Counted from the stretch's first letter, positions 7,950-15,842 are shown. The stretch is DNA of 25,675 bases from CAYNYI01 sp964401455 (GCA_964401455.1 CAYNYI010000037.1:1-25675); one strand, 5' to 3'. Program-made: numbers and translations. The notes: generated from the sequence alone by a model not told the origin.

Positions 7950-8948
7950 ATGATGAACAGTTTCGGCAATCCTGAATTTTTATGGCTTCTTCTGCTTGTT
8001 CCCGTTCTTATTGCTGTTTACATCAGGCGCATAAAAAAGAAAACGGGCAGCATAAGTTTTCCCGATATTTCCATAATTAAAAAAGCTAACAATTCACCCC
8101 TTTTATTCCTGATGCATATACTTCCGGTGCTCAGGGTTTTTGCAGTTATCATGATTATACTTGCTCTTGCGCGCCCGAGAGACAAGACCGTGGAAAAGGA
8201 AGTTCTCAGGCACGGAGTCGATATTATTCTGGCATTGGATATTTCGATAAGTATGGCCATGCAGGATTTTCGCCCGGACAACCGTTTACAGGTAGCAAAG
8301 AATGTTATAGCCGATTTTATAAAAAAAAGGCAGAATGACCGGATAGGACTCGTTGTTTTTTCGGGCATGAGTTTTACTAAATGTCCTCTTACATTTGATT
8401 ATGGAATTCTGGAAAGGCTTGTTAAAGAGACGGACTTTTTTGATATCGACAGCGACGGGACAGCCATAGGTTCCGCTATTGCGGCGGCCTCCAACCGCCT
8501 CAGGCACTCACGAGCTAAAAGCAGGGTTATTATCCTTCTTACCGACGGAGCGAATAATGCAGGCCCCGTTGACCCGATAACTGCCGCCAGGGCCGCGGCT
8601 TCTCTTGGAATAAAGATATACACTATCGGCATAGGAAAAGAAGGGCGGCATTTCGCGTCGATAAATCATCCCAGACACGGCAAACAAAGCGGCTACCTTG
8701 CCTCACAGCTTGACGAGGAGTCTCTTGAGGAGATAGCGTCAATAACATCGGCAAAATTTTTCCGGGCGAAAAGCGGCGGACGTCTTCGTGAAATATATGA
8801 TGAAATCGACCGTCTCGAAAAAAGCCGTATAGAAACAAAAACCTTTGAACAATACACAGAATTAATGGGCGGCTTTCTTCTCGCGGCCTTTATCGCTCTT
8901 GTCGCGGAGGTACTGCTTCGTGAAACCCGTTTTCGGAGGATACCCTGA
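7950..8948 (+). CDS. batA: BatA-like VWA-domain membrane protein
   Basis: Inner-membrane protein of the Bat (Bacteroides aerotolerance) group, 332 residues. A hydrophobic helix at about 10-25, a second at about 58-76 (LPVLRVFAVIMIILALARP) and a C-terminal one at about 303-321 flank a von Willebrand factor A domain in the periplasm or cytoplasm. The MIDAS motif is complete: DISIS (D97, S99, S101), a downstream Thr in the SDGTAIGSA region, and TDGANN. Such proteins are thought to act with a MoxR ATPase in stress resistance or envelope complex assembly. batB follows with 1 bp between stop and start. The start could be 7950 or the adjacent ATG at 7953; there is no good Shine-Dalgarno. Confidence 0.88.
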   Translation: MMNSFGNPEFLWLLLLVPVLIAVYIRRIKKKTGSISFPDISIIKKANNSPLLFLMHILPVLRVFAVIMIILALARPRDKTVEKEVLRHGVDIILALDISISMAMQDFRPDNRLQVAKNVIADFIKKRQNDRIGLVVFSGMSFTKCPLTFDYGILERLVKETDFFDIDSDGTAIGSAIAAASNRLRHSRAKSRVIILLTDGANNAGPVDPITAARAAASLGIKIYTIGIGKEGRHFASINHPRHGKQSGYLASQLDEESLEEIASITSAKFFRAKSGGRLREIYDEIDRLEKSRIETKTFEQYTELMGGFLLAAFIALVAEVLLRETRFRRIP

Positions 8949-8949
8949 T

Positions 8950-9972
8950 ATGAAGTTTCTTGATCCTCAGAAATTCTGGCTTCTTCTCGGAATACCGGTG
9001 ATCGCTGTATTTTATCTCGCGGCTTTCAGGGCCAAAAAAAAAGCTTTCGCCAGGTTCGGAAATACGGAGATGCTCAAAAAGCTTACCCGCTCAACATCTT
9101 TTTTTATGCAGAAGCTGAAAGCTTTTTTTATTATCACTGCCTATTTTTTTCTTGTTATGGCTCTGGCGCGGCCGGCCTGGGGAGTCAAAACCAGAATTGT
9201 CCCCCGAAAAGCCAACGATATAATCGTGCTTCTTGACGTTTCAACATCCATGATGGCTTCTGATATTAAACCGAGCCGCCTCATGAGAGCCAAGAAAGAA
9301 ATTTCCGAATTTATTGAACGGCTTTCCGGAGACAGGGTCGGGATTATGGTTTTTGCGGGAAAGAGCATAATGCAGTGCCCGCTCACCGCCGACTACGGTG
9401 CCGCTAAAATGTTTCTTGACGCCGTCGATGAAGACATCGTTCCGCAGGCCGGTACAGACCTGGAAGGAGCTTTGCGGGCAGCGGCAAACAGGTTCTCGCG
9501 CGAAGATCTTAAACACAGGATAATTCTGCTGGTGACAGATGGAGAGGCCCATGAAGGAGATCCCGCCGGAACAGCTGAAAAACTTTCCGAAGAGGGGGTA
9601 ATAATATATTCGATCGGAATCGGTTCTCCTGAGGGGGGGCCTATTTCCATTAATAAAAACGGGAGAACCATATATAAAAAAGACAAAGAGGGAAGCATTG
9701 TCATGTCCAGACTCGACGAAAAAACTTTGATGGAAATTTCCGCCGCATCGGGCGGAAAGTATTTCAGGGCCGCGTCTTCCGGGCTTCCTCTTGACAGAAT
9801 AACCAAGGATATTTCTGAACTTGAAAAAGCCGGACTCGAGGGTAAAGACTTTTCAAGGTATCGGGAGAGATACGCTTATTTTCTTTTTGTCGCATTCATT
9901 TTTATTGTCGCCGAGTTTACGCTTTCAGACAAGAAAAAAGCGAAAGGCGAATATAAAGGAAGGTTCGAATGA
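8950..9972 (+). CDS. batB: BatB-like VWA-domain membrane protein
   Basis: Second VWA protein of the Bat group, 340 residues from ATG 8950. This start is preferred over upstream in-frame codons inside batA because GGAGGA at 8936-8941 lies 8 bases before it and the product begins with the family's MKFLDPQKFWLLL. Hydrophobic helices lie at about 9-27 and 55-75, with a third near the C-terminus (YFLFVAFIFIVAEFTL). The MIDAS motif is DVSTS (D96, S98, S100) with the AGTDLEGAL threonine and TDGEAHEGD. It resembles BatA in layout, as is usual for this pair. Its end overlaps batC (ATGA), so batABC is one transcription unit. Confidence 0.88.
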   Translation: MKFLDPQKFWLLLGIPVIAVFYLAAFRAKKKAFARFGNTEMLKKLTRSTSFFMQKLKAFFIITAYFFLVMALARPAWGVKTRIVPRKANDIIVLLDVSTSMMASDIKPSRLMRAKKEISEFIERLSGDRVGIMVFAGKSIMQCPLTADYGAAKMFLDAVDEDIVPQAGTDLEGALRAAANRFSREDLKHRIILLVTDGEAHEGDPAGTAEKLSEEGVIIYSIGIGSPEGGPISINKNGRTIYKKDKEGSIVMSRLDEKTLMEISAASGGKYFRAASSGLPLDRITKDISELEKAGLEGKDFSRYRERYAYFLFVAFIFIVAEFTLSDKKKAKGEYKGRFE

Positions 9973-10919
9973 TTTCCAGAAAGATTTTCCTATTCATACT
10001 TGTTCTTTCATACTGTGTTTTTTCGAAATCCGCGGAATCCGAAAACCGGAAAGGCAACCGTCTTTACAGGAAAGCGCTTGAAATTAAGAAAGAGGAAAAA
10101 GAAAAAGACAGCAAAGAGGCCGCCGGGCTTTTCAAAGAGGCTCTTTCTCATTATGAAAAAGGAAAAATTATTGAACCGGATGAGAGCAGGCTTTCATATA
10201 ATACAGGGAATGCCCGGTTTCAGCTTGGAGAATATGATAAGGCCGCCGAAGAGTACACAAAGGCACTGGACGGAGCATCGGCGAAGTTAAGAAAAGACGC
10301 GCATTTTAACCGGGGCAACTCAAGAGTCTTCTCTGTTTTAAAGGACCCTTCTAAAAAAGAGGCCGAGAAGCTGCTGAAGGGGGCGCTTGATGATTATAAA
10401 AAAGTCCTTCTTGAAGATCCGGATGATTATGACGCTAAAGCCAATTTTGAGATTACCGGAAAAATTCTGGAAAAACTCGAAGAAATGAGGCAGGAGCAAA
10501 AACAGAATCAGGAGCAGCAAGAACAAAAAGACAGGAATGAGAATCAAAATCAGGATCAAAACAAGCAGGATGAGCAGAATAATAATGAAAATAAAAAAGA
10601 TGAACAGAATGAACAGAATGAGCAGGATGAACAGGATGGACAGGATGGAAACAACGGTGAAGATGACTCACAGGACGATAAAAAACAGGAAGATGATAAT
10701 GAGTCCTCAAAAGAAAATAAAAAACCCGGAGAGGATGGAAAAAAACCCGATGGTAATAAAGACAGAAAAAAGCAGGCCGGGGAAGACCGGAAATCCTCTT
10801 CAGGGCTGACGCCGGAAGAAGCAGAGGCGCTTTTTGATTCTTTTAAAGACGATGGGAAAAAACAGCTAAAAAAAAGGCTGAAGGGCATCAGAAAAAGGGG
10901 GAATGAAAAAGACTGGTAA
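9969..10919 (+). CDS. batC: BatC-like TPR protein with acidic/Gln-Asn-rich tail
   Basis: A 316-residue exported or membrane-tethered TPR protein. The first 20 or so residues form a signal-like hydrophobic segment (KIFLFILVLSYCVFSKSA) with a Cys that is not in a good lipobox. TPR units follow, the clearest being LSYNTGNARFQLGEYDKAAEEYTKAL at about residues 76-101. Residues about 165-265 are low-complexity Glu, Gln, Asn, Asp and Lys. The tail ends with a short conserved-looking block, TPEEAEALFDSFKDDGKKQLKKRLKG. This matches BatC, which has TPR repeats and a charged linker. The ATG overlaps the batB stop and is preceded by AGGAAGG. batD and batE do not follow, so the cluster is shortened here. 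Confidence 0.82.
   Translation: MISRKIFLFILVLSYCVFSKSAESENRKGNRLYRKALEIKKEEKEKDSKEAAGLFKEALSHYEKGKIIEPDESRLSYNTGNARFQLGEYDKAAEEYTKALDGASAKLRKDAHFNRGNSRVFSVLKDPSKKEAEKLLKGALDDYKKVLLEDPDDYDAKANFEITGKILEKLEEMRQEQKQNQEQQEQKDRNENQNQDQNKQDEQNNNENKKDEQNEQNEQDEQDGQDGNNGEDDSQDDKKQEDDNESSKENKKPGEDGKKPDGNKDRKKQAGEDRKSSSGLTPEEAEALFDSFKDDGKKQLKKRLKGIRKRGNEKDW
10602..10646 (+). repeat. Five tandem 9-bp coding units in batC
   Basis: Consecutive units GAACAGAAT, GAACAGAAT, GAGCAGGAT, GAACAGGAT and GGACAGGAT encode (E/G)Q(N/D) triplets in the low-complexity tail. Length change by slippage would stay in frame, so this is a plausible variable-number site between strains. Confidence 0.75.
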
Positions 10920-10938
10920 ATGTTGAACCAAATTTTCA

Positions 10939-10967
10939 TTGTATTACTCTAAATTACAGACGATAAT
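10939..10967 (+). promoter_or_regulatory. Candidate promoter for the 917-residue T9SS cargo gene
   Basis: TTGTAT at 10939-10944 and GATAAT at 10962-10967 are 17 bases apart in the 80-bp gap after batC. The -10 matches TATAAT at five of six positions, the -35 at three. The gap suggests that the secreted-protein gene is transcribed separately from batABC. Confidence 0.4.
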
Positions 10968-10999
10968 GTTTAACCTTCTGTGTAATATGCGGTGTAAAT

Positions 11000-13753
11000 A
11001 TGAGAGTTATAATGGATTTTTTGGTTTTTCGTACAGTTTTCTCCGGCGCCGTATTCGGCGCAATTTCCGATTACTGGTTGCAGTGGCGCGGCCCTTCCGA
11101 TGGTCTTGCTAATCTTTCCGGTGCTCCCGGTCCCGCACTTTTTCTGTACTGGACCGCGGATCTTTATGATCTTGGTCTTGAATTTCCTCTTGACGATGTG
11201 TATGAATACGGCGCTAATATAGTCGCCGATTCTTCTGATATATATGTAATGGTCAATGTCGATTATGCTCCGGTTCCCGGGGTCACAGTAACAAGACTCG
11301 ACCCCGAGAACAGGTCGGCCGGTTGGCAGTCCGGGAAGGCCTTTGGTCAGGGTAACTCCAACCCGAGGATTTTTCAGTTATATGAGCTTCCGTCCGGAGA
11401 CAAGACTCTTCACGCCGGTTGTTTCTATGATCCCGCCTGGGATACCTATAATCTTGAGACGAACTCGGGAAGCGAATTCTTCCGGGACAGTCATTCCTGC
11501 CTTGGTTCCCGTATTCTTATGGGAGGATGGGCCTGGAAAAACAGGTCCTTTATTCCCGACTACAATATCACCTACCATCACGGCGGAGAATTTTTAAAGT
11601 GGAACGGAAGTTCATATGCTGTTTATGACGGGAAAGATTATTCTGTAATAGACCATGCGTGGAACGACTCTCTTTGCGTTGTTTTCGCTCTCAGTGGTTT
11701 TCATACAACTTCCTCTACCCCGTATGACAGCGCCTGCTATATTCTTATGGACGAAAACAACGTACTGAGTGTGGACACCTGCGGGGATATTTATCGGCCA
11801 TCTTGTCCGACAAGCTGGACAACATACAATACAGACATTGTTATGAAGCTTTCAATAGACGGTGATTATATTTATGCTATTGAGAGAATGACATTGTCTT
11901 CACAGAGCCTGGTAAGGCGGCGGATAAGTTCGGGCTTTCAGGTTTCCGGCACTCTTGAACTGCCTTCTTTTACTTCGGCGAGGAATTACAGCTATACCGT
12001 TATGGGAGACTGTTTGTATCTGTATTCTTCCGACAGTCTGACGGCCTATTCAAAAGACCTTCAGTCCCGACTGTGGTCAAAGTATATTCCGAATGATGTC
12101 CGCCATACAAGTAATCAGACTTTTAATTATGATGTCTCTCTTTCCAACAGGAATTTCGCGCATCAGAAAATAGCATCTTCCGACGGCAGGCTTTACCTCA
12201 CAACCGATTCCTCGCTCCAGGTGAGAAGCGCTTCGGATGGTTCTTTGTCTTTCGAGCATATTTTTACAGATCTTCCCGAATACAGAACAAACACATCCGG
12301 AGCGACCGTAAAAGGTTTGCCGGGAGACGTGATTCTTATGCCCGATTATGTTGTTATCTGTTCATGGTATGATGAGTCCAGAGTCTGGGTTTTCGAGCAG
12401 GATTTCTCGGACGAGACCGCTCCGGATTTTCCCTCCGGATTGAATTCCTCGGTCTCAGGATATTCGGTTAACCTTTCATGGACAGCCTCTTCCGATGCAG
12501 AGAGCGGCATTTCGGGATATGAGATTTACCGCGGCACTTCTCCGTCCCCGTCCACCCTTTTAAAAACGCTCGGCAATTATACCGAATACACAGATAGTAC
12601 CGGAGAAGAGAATATGGTCTTTTATTACCGCTTAAAGGCGGTTAACGGCGCCGGGCTTAAAAGCGGGTTTTCAGGAGAGACTTCTGCCAGAACCGCCGCC
12701 GATACGGAGGCGCCTACCATTGTATCGGTTTCCGCATCCGGCGATCCCAATACTGTAAAGGTCGTTTTCAGCGAGAATGTATCGTCCGAAACGGCTGAAA
12801 ATCCCACAAATTATTCTATAGACGGTGGAATAACGGTAAACTCGGCTTCTCTCTCCGGCGGCAATGAGGTGTTTCTTATGGTAAGCACAATGAATGAACA
12901 AACATATACCCTTACTGTAAATAATGTGGCAGACCTCGCATCAAACCCCAATCAGATAATATCCGGTTCTGAATCCGTTTTTACCTTTGTTGCCCAACTT
13001 GACGTAAGCTTTATTTCATATTCCGGGACAAATGAGACTCCGGTATTAGTCCCGGACGGCTATATTGAGGACTGCCTCCAGGCCCTGGACCGGAATGATA
13101 CTTATACAGGAGTTCCGGCTTCTCTTTCCGGGTGTACCTATCTGCGGACGGCCCGGGATGATAAATCAGACGCCGCCGGCGAAGATGTGGTGTATTATGA
13201 AGTATCATTGAGCGCCGCCTGTACTGTTTTTGTTCCCTGTCAGGCGGATCAGCCGCTGCCGGGATGGATTTCAGGAGACGGATGGCTTGACGGGGGACGG
13301 ACTGTAAATGTGGGAAGTCATTCGCACAATCTTTATTACAAGGTTCTTCCCTCCGGAACTGCCGGATTGAAAAGGACGACAAACGGATCTACCCAGGGGA
13401 CGGGCTATATTTTCAAATTGTCTTCGGGAACAGGTATTGTAGAGACGCACGGCAGTGCGTCTCTACAATACGGTTTACCCGGAATAACCGTTTCCCCGAA
13501 CCCGTTTAACCCTTCGACGGTTATTTCGGTTACCGGGGTTTATGTGTCTTCCGATTCGGAATTAATAATCTACAATTCTCAGGGCAGGATTGTCAGCCGC
13601 CCCGAATTAACCGTAGTTCAGCGTGGCACTTTTTGCAAAAAATACATCTGGGACGCCTCCGGAATGCCGGCAGGTGTTTATTTGGCTACGGTGATTTCAG
13701 GCAGCGGAAGTCAGTCAGAACGATTGACAAAAAAGATAGTTTTGATGAAATAA
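11000..13753 (+). CDS. Secreted multidomain protein with FN3, Ig-like and T9SS type A sorting domains
   Basis: A 917-residue extracellular or surface protein. An N-terminal signal segment (FLVFRTVFSGAVFGAIS) leads into WLQWRGPSDG, the opening signature of PQQ-like beta-propellers, and residues about 30-470 are rich in beta-propeller-like strands. A fibronectin III domain follows at about 474-568 (LSWTASSDAESGISGYEIYR), then a Big_5/SbsA-like Ig domain at about 569-655 (VKVVFSENV, YTLTVNNVADLASNPN), then an unassigned stretch. The C-terminus (828-917) is a T9SS type A sorting domain: SPNPFNPST, IYNSQGR, WDASGMPAGVYLA and final KKIVLMK. It is expected to cross the outer membrane by T9SS with the tail cleaved off. 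ATG 11012 is an alternative start with a better-placed GAGAG. Ligand or substrate is unknown. Confidence 0.88.
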   Translation: MRVIMDFLVFRTVFSGAVFGAISDYWLQWRGPSDGLANLSGAPGPALFLYWTADLYDLGLEFPLDDVYEYGANIVADSSDIYVMVNVDYAPVPGVTVTRLDPENRSAGWQSGKAFGQGNSNPRIFQLYELPSGDKTLHAGCFYDPAWDTYNLETNSGSEFFRDSHSCLGSRILMGGWAWKNRSFIPDYNITYHHGGEFLKWNGSSYAVYDGKDYSVIDHAWNDSLCVVFALSGFHTTSSTPYDSACYILMDENNVLSVDTCGDIYRPSCPTSWTTYNTDIVMKLSIDGDYIYAIERMTLSSQSLVRRRISSGFQVSGTLELPSFTSARNYSYTVMGDCLYLYSSDSLTAYSKDLQSRLWSKYIPNDVRHTSNQTFNYDVSLSNRNFAHQKIASSDGRLYLTTDSSLQVRSASDGSLSFEHIFTDLPEYRTNTSGATVKGLPGDVILMPDYVVICSWYDESRVWVFEQDFSDETAPDFPSGLNSSVSGYSVNLSWTASSDAESGISGYEIYRGTSPSPSTLLKTLGNYTEYTDSTGEENMVFYYRLKAVNGAGLKSGFSGETSARTAADTEAPTIVSVSASGDPNTVKVVFSENVSSETAENPTNYSIDGGITVNSASLSGGNEVFLMVSTMNEQTYTLTVNNVADLASNPNQIISGSESVFTFVAQLDVSFISYSGTNETPVLVPDGYIEDCLQALDRNDTYTGVPASLSGCTYLRTARDDKSDAAGEDVVYYEVSLSAACTVFVPCQADQPLPGWISGDGWLDGGRTVNVGSHSHNLYYKVLPSGTAGLKRTTNGSTQGTGYIFKLSSGTGIVETHGSASLQYGLPGITVSPNPFNPSTVISVTGVYVSSDSELIIYNSQGRIVSRPELTVVQRGTFCKKYIWDASGMPAGVYLATVISGSGSQSERLTKKIVLMK
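13434..13471. repeat. Perfect 17-bp-arm palindrome inside the T9SS cargo gene
   Basis: The arm at 13434-13450 (GTATTGTAGAGACGCAC) is the exact reverse complement of 13455-13471, with loop GGCA. The 38 bp lie in frame without a stop and encode about residues 812-824, the linker just before the sorting domain. The core GTAGAGACGCAC...GTGCGTCTCTAC resembles dispersed REP/MITE-like palindromes I know from several bacterial genomes, so it is probably an inserted short repeat rather than a terminator. No T-run follows. Confidence 0.85.
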
Positions 13754-13925
13754 GTTTATCAATTCCGCAAATTATTTTTCACTTTCGGAATCGAATTTTC
13801 GTAAGCGGCGGTTTCTTTCATAAATTGCCTGTTTTTCCGGGCACATTGTTTGCGCTATTGTTTTCCGAAGACATGTATTGTGCATGTCTGAGAGTGAATT
13901 ATAAAAATTGATCCTGGAGGGAAAA
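13754..13925 (+). promoter_or_regulatory. Gap with small inverted repeat before the DUF2892 gene
   Basis: The 172-bp gap holds a perfect 7-bp inverted repeat, AGACATG (13869-13875) and CATGTCT (13883-13889), separated by TATTGTG. It ends 36 bp before the DUF2892 start and could be a repressor or redox-regulator operator, or simply chance. A weak ATTCCG/CGGAAT pair near 13760-13790 is too poor to call a terminator for the upstream gene. Confidence 0.3.
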
Positions 13926-14135
13926 ATGACAAACAATGTAGGGAAAACCGATAAAATTATCAGAATACTTATAGGTATTGTTATCGCCGGCCTGGGCGTG
14001 TATTATAAGAGTTGGTTCGGTCTGCTTGCTGTTATTCCGTTCGGGACAGCCTTAATGGGGAGTTGTCTTCTTTATAAGCCGTTTGGTATATCTACATGTA
14101 AAACGGGTAAAAAACAGGAATCAGATAACAGCTGA
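13926..14135 (+). CDS. DUF2892 (YgaP-type) small inner-membrane protein
   Basis: A 69-residue membrane protein. The N-terminal block NVGKTDKIIRILIG, a hydrophobic helix (IIRILIGIVIAGLGVYY), a short turn KSWFGLL, a second helix (AVIPFGTALMGSCLLY) and the ending KPFGISTCK are the hallmarks of the DUF2892 family, which also forms the transmembrane part of the YgaP rhodanese. Family members often have two cysteines near the second helix, here in GSC and STC. Function is unknown; links to sulfur or redox metabolism are suggested in the literature only by fusion partners. ATG 13926 was chosen because GGAGGG lies just before it. Its stop overlaps the convergent sulfotransferase end by 15 bp. Confidence 0.85.
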   Translation: MTNNVGKTDKIIRILIGIVIAGLGVYYKSWFGLLAVIPFGTALMGSCLLYKPFGISTCKTGKKQESDNS

Positions 14136-15482
14136 AAGAATTTCTTTTAATTCCCTGATATGCTTTTCATACCTCTTCCATCTTCCGACGGAAGAGGTAT
14201 ATATTTTTCGCCTTACCTGAGAGGCGCTCGCGGTTCTCACTCTTCTTTTATTTAAACTGAAATCCAGACAGACCTCCTCCCAGTTCAGACGGCAGTATTC
14301 GATTATTCTGCGGGACTCATATTCCGGGTTTTCCACCATATTCTCATAGTCCACATTTAAAATACCAGGGCCGGGTAATTTGTCCCAATGGTCGGCAATG
14401 CGTTTATAAATAAGATAGTATCGTCCGAGCGTGCGCAGATCGTTTGAATAATGATGGCCGTTTGTAAACATAGTAAAAAAACATGAGATACAGTTGTCCA
14501 GCGGATTTCTTCTGCAATGGATAATCGGCGCATCCGGAAAAAGCAGTTTGATGAAACCCGCGCGTCTGTAATTATCCGGCAGTTTGTCTGTAATTATTTT
14601 GTTTCCCGCAAATTGCCCGGCTTTTTTTGAATATAGTTTTGAAGCTTTTTCCCACAGAAGGGCGCCGCTTTTTTGTAATATTCCGGCTGCCTCCAAAGAT
14701 GTTCGCCCCTCAAAAATTTGTTTTTCAATGTCCGGCAGCCAGGGCAGCTCGCCGCCGCCGATTACCGAGCTGTGAGATGAGAGAACCTGCTCTACCAGAG
14801 TTGTTCCGGACCGAGGCATTCCGATAATAAATACCGGGGGCTTTTTCCGGGGCCGGTTTTGATTTCTTTTAATTAAATCTTCGGAATAGTTTTCTATTAG
14901 CCAGTTTATATAGAATTCATGGCTTTTTAAATCAAATTTATTTCCGGGAAGGGCCGCCCGTAATTTTTTTGATTTACTGATTAGAGAAAAAGCCATGTCA
15001 TATTGTTCTTCAGAATCATGGTACTTCCCGAGGCACCAGTTCAGAAGCACCTTTTCTTCGGGTTTTTTATCATTATTTTCAAGATTTTCTTTAAGTGTAT
15101 CCAGCATGGGGCCTATATTCCCCGGAGCCGCCCTGCAGAGATTGAACCAGGCCTCTGTATAGTCCGGTCTTATTTTGAGGGATTTCGTATAAAGTGCGGC
15201 CGCTTCTTTAGTGTTTCCTCTTTCGTGCTTCAGTTTTCCGAGTAAATTCAACGCCGAAGGGTTTTCGAAGGCAATTTTCAACGATTCCCGGCAAAGCTTT
15301 TCCGCTTTACCGGATTGTCCCGTCTCAAAAAGCAGCGAAGCCAACTTGTTTATCAACCGGAAGTCGTCGGATTCGGAGGGTTTGTTGTTTTCAATATACG
15401 AAAGTGCTTTTATAGCGCCTTTTTCATTCTTTATACGCTCAGTCTCTTTCAGAAGTATTTTTACAGAAAGACCCGGGTTCAA
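14121..15482 (-). CDS. TPR-repeat sulfotransferase
   Basis: A 453-residue fusion of N-terminal TPR repeats (about 40-115; clear units LLFETGQSGKAEKLCRESLK and LGKLKHERGNTKEAAALYTK) with a C-terminal PAPS-dependent sulfotransferase domain. The PAPS 5'-phosphosulfate loop is GMPRSGTT at 221-228; downstream are GGGELPWL, the 3'-phosphate-binding region CRRNPLDNCISCFF, and the C-terminal YTSSVGRWKRYE block. Bacterial proteins of this layout transfer sulfate to glycans, lipids or peptides; the acceptor cannot be told from sequence. The start is TTG 15482, with AAGGGA 9 bases before it; the ATG just upstream is out of frame. It is the only minus-strand gene in this half of the window and lies between two T9SS cargo genes. 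Confidence 0.87.
   Translation of the reverse strand: MNPGLSVKILLKETERIKNEKGAIKALSYIENNKPSESDDFRLINKLASLLFETGQSGKAEKLCRESLKIAFENPSALNLLGKLKHERGNTKEAAALYTKSLKIRPDYTEAWFNLCRAAPGNIGPMLDTLKENLENNDKKPEEKVLLNWCLGKYHDSEEQYDMAFSLISKSKKLRAALPGNKFDLKSHEFYINWLIENYSEDLIKRNQNRPRKKPPVFIIGMPRSGTTLVEQVLSSHSSVIGGGELPWLPDIEKQIFEGRTSLEAAGILQKSGALLWEKASKLYSKKAGQFAGNKIITDKLPDNYRRAGFIKLLFPDAPIIHCRRNPLDNCISCFFTMFTNGHHYSNDLRTLGRYYLIYKRIADHWDKLPGPGILNVDYENMVENPEYESRRIIEYCRLNWEEVCLDFSLNKRRVRTASASQVRRKIYTSSVGRWKRYEKHIRELKEILSAVI
14169..14206 (+). terminator. Possible terminator for the DUF2892 gene, inside the convergent gene
   Basis: ATACCTCTTCC (14169-14179) pairs perfectly with 14190-14200 across a 10-base loop, followed by ATATTTTT. 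On the plus strand this could stop transcription of the DUF2892 gene 34 bases after its stop codon. However, it also encodes the conserved YTSSVGRWKRYE block of the sulfotransferase, so the symmetry may come from codon constraints. Confidence 0.35.
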
Positions 15483-15688
15483 ATCAATACATCCCTTTTT
15501 TAAGACAAATAGTTTATTTAATATAGATATTTTATTTCCAGTTTATTATGAAATAACAAAAGCTTTTCAATTTTTTTTATATAAGCTGTTTTTCTGCAGG
15601 CACACGCATATTACACATTTTAGATGATTTTTAATAAATTTGTCTAATTTGTCTAATTTTTAGTACTTATATTCGGCTTATAATGTAA
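15483..15688. promoter_or_regulatory. AT-rich intergenic region with candidate plus-strand promoter
   Basis: This region divides the leftward sulfotransferase gene from the rightward cargo region. It is strongly AT-rich, with a direct repeat of AATTTGTCTAATTTGTCTAA around 15637-15656. A perfect TATAAT sits at 15679-15684, but no good -35 lies 16-18 bases upstream. If active, it would transcribe the T9SS gene remnant and run into the hairpin at 15786-15828. The sulfotransferase promoter should lie here on the minus strand; TTGAAA is present there but without a good -10. Confidence 0.35.
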
Positions 15689-15772
15689 ACTAGGGTTACA
15701 GAATACATCTATGTAGCGAGAATATCAGCCGAAGGACAGGATTTGACTAAAAAAATAAATTTGATGAAATAA
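15689..15772 (+). pseudogene. Remnant 3' end of a lost T9SS cargo gene
   Basis: Bases 15689-15772 form an open frame with no start codon whose translation ends YIYVARISAEGQDLTKKINLMK and a TAA. This matches the last residues of the T9SS sorting domain in the 917-residue neighbour (VYLATVISGSG...RLTKKIVLMK), and the terminal bases TTGATGAAATAA are identical. An in-frame TAA at 15686 closes it upstream, and no further coding trace is visible. It is best read as the final 27 codons of a deleted cargo gene, with its own terminator just downstream. Confidence 0.65.
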
Positions 15773-15785
15773 ATCATGATTGATC

Positions 15786-15828
15786 ATCCGCAGGTCCCGT
15801 CGATTGACGGGATCTGCGGATTTTTTTT
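15786..15828 (+). terminator. Strong intrinsic terminator hairpin upstream of the FG-GAP gene
   Basis: Left arm 15786-15801 and right arm 15806-15821 pair over 16 positions with a single G-U wobble and the tetraloop GATT, followed by T8. It lies 14 bp after the stop codon of the T9SS remnant, exactly where that gene's terminator should be, and only 14 bp before the start of the next gene. It could therefore also attenuate transcription into that gene. Confidence 0.85.
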
Positions 15829-15842
15829 GAAAAGGAGGACTT

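Noticed and set aside
10602..10646. Short tandem units considered as a CRISPR or DNA-level regulatory repeat
   Set aside because: The units are 9 bp, have no spacers and are in frame inside a charged linker typical of BatC.
10556..10939. Minus-strand Ser/Phe-rich frame opposite batC
   Set aside because: It is the antisense of the Glu/Lys/Gln-rich low-complexity tail, which automatically gives Ser, Phe and Leu runs.
13754..13800. Terminator for the 917-residue cargo gene
   Set aside because: Only a 6-bp pair with an 18-base loop and no clean T-run is present, which is too weak to call.
14584..15627. Plus-strand frames opposite the sulfotransferase (14584-14827, 15003-15245, 15211-15627)
   Set aside because: They are antisense to a motif-complete sulfotransferase and rich in Phe/Ser as shadows of Lys/Glu-rich coding.
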